Assembly (NCBI RefSeq): GCF_014647075.1
Contig: NZ_BMOM01000001.1
Location: 244,183-308,182 of the forward strand
Reading direction: 5' to 3'
Source of the DNA: Deinococcus aerophilus
Lineage (GTDB): Bacteria > Deinococcota > Deinococci > Deinococcales > Deinococcaceae
Length of the DNA stretch: 64,000 bases
Positions 63,792-64,000 of this stretch are shown here, piece after piece (position 1 is the stretch's first letter; every line of letters begins with the position of its first letter). The notes beneath the pieces are model-generated. The model searched no databases. It saw only the letters and a list, made by a program, of their open reading frames with translations, and was not told the origin of the DNA. The translations under genes and the position numbers were made by a program.

Positions 63792-63922
63792 TCCTTTTGC
63801 GGGCACAAGGGTGCAGGCTGGGCCCCGAAAACGCCGGATCGGGATTCAACGTCTGGAAGGAGGTTTTCGTTGTTCATGCTGATGGTTTTTGGCGAATGAG
63901 AAGCTGGTCGTGGAAGTGGGGG

Positions 63923-63977
<55 letters not shown>

Positions 63978-64000
63978 AATGACAAGATGAAGCAGTGCGA

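Overview
The window is about 64 kb of GC-rich chromosomal DNA that reads as a Deinococcus-lineage bacterium. The support is internal: a three-domain-length CTC/L25 ribosomal protein, EF-P with Arg at its tip, a DnaK operon behind an HspR-type (HAIR) operator, trehalose-from-glycogen genes (glgX, treZ, treY), the futalosine-pathway hydrolase mqnB, and above all the promoter style. About 25 genes have a -10 box of the form TANNNT ending 5-8 nt before the start codon with no ribosome binding site, the signature of leaderless transcription known from Deinococcus. No rRNA, tRNA, IS element, prophage or CRISPR array was seen. Coding density is high and long antisense ORFs are GC artefacts.

Layout. 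1-8.2 kb: TRAP transporter membrane subunits (dctM runs off the left edge), DoxX, GNAT plus dcd, a metallophosphoesterase, a secreted protein, a Bax inhibitor-1 membrane protein, a 7Fe ferredoxin, a cupin and a Crp/Fnr regulator. 8.2-15.3 kb: glgX-treZ-treY on the minus strand, with a LacI-family operator upstream. 15.4-24.7 kb: a basic disordered protein, an orphan SsuA-like binding protein, lgt, tatA-tatC, an atypical SDR, mqnB, two uncharacterised small genes, tdh and dnaJ. 24.8-34.4 kb: a Gfo/Idh oxidoreductase with ThuA, a CrtI/CrtO-like FAD enzyme, prs, a lipoprotein, an alpha/beta hydrolase preceded by a 41-codon ORF, an SDR, a PadR/HAAS-domain operon carrying a frameshift, and tatD.

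34.5-47.6 kb: an LptC/LptA-like envelope cluster of three genes, ldh with a universal stress protein, a beta-CASP nuclease, a DUF3105 lipoprotein, rplU-rpmA-obg, a lipoprotein, a two-component system, a MobA-like nucleotidyltransferase and a second, nearly identical ferredoxin. 47.7-57.9 kb: corA with a leader of overlapping proline-rich small ORFs, DoxX, the operon aminotransferase-(frameshifted MazG-like)-murI-rph, class II aldolase, a secreted protein, a multidomain S8 protease and a CBS-domain protein. 58-64 kb: dnaK-grpE-VF530-dnaJ under HspR-type control, efp, the CTC/L25 gene, and a strong promoter pointing off the right edge.

The most noteworthy items are the Lpt-like trio in a lineage considered to lack classical LPS, the cascade of overlapping leader ORFs before corA, the two frameshifted genes (MazG-like and HAAS-domain), and small genes revealed mainly by their leaderless promoters.
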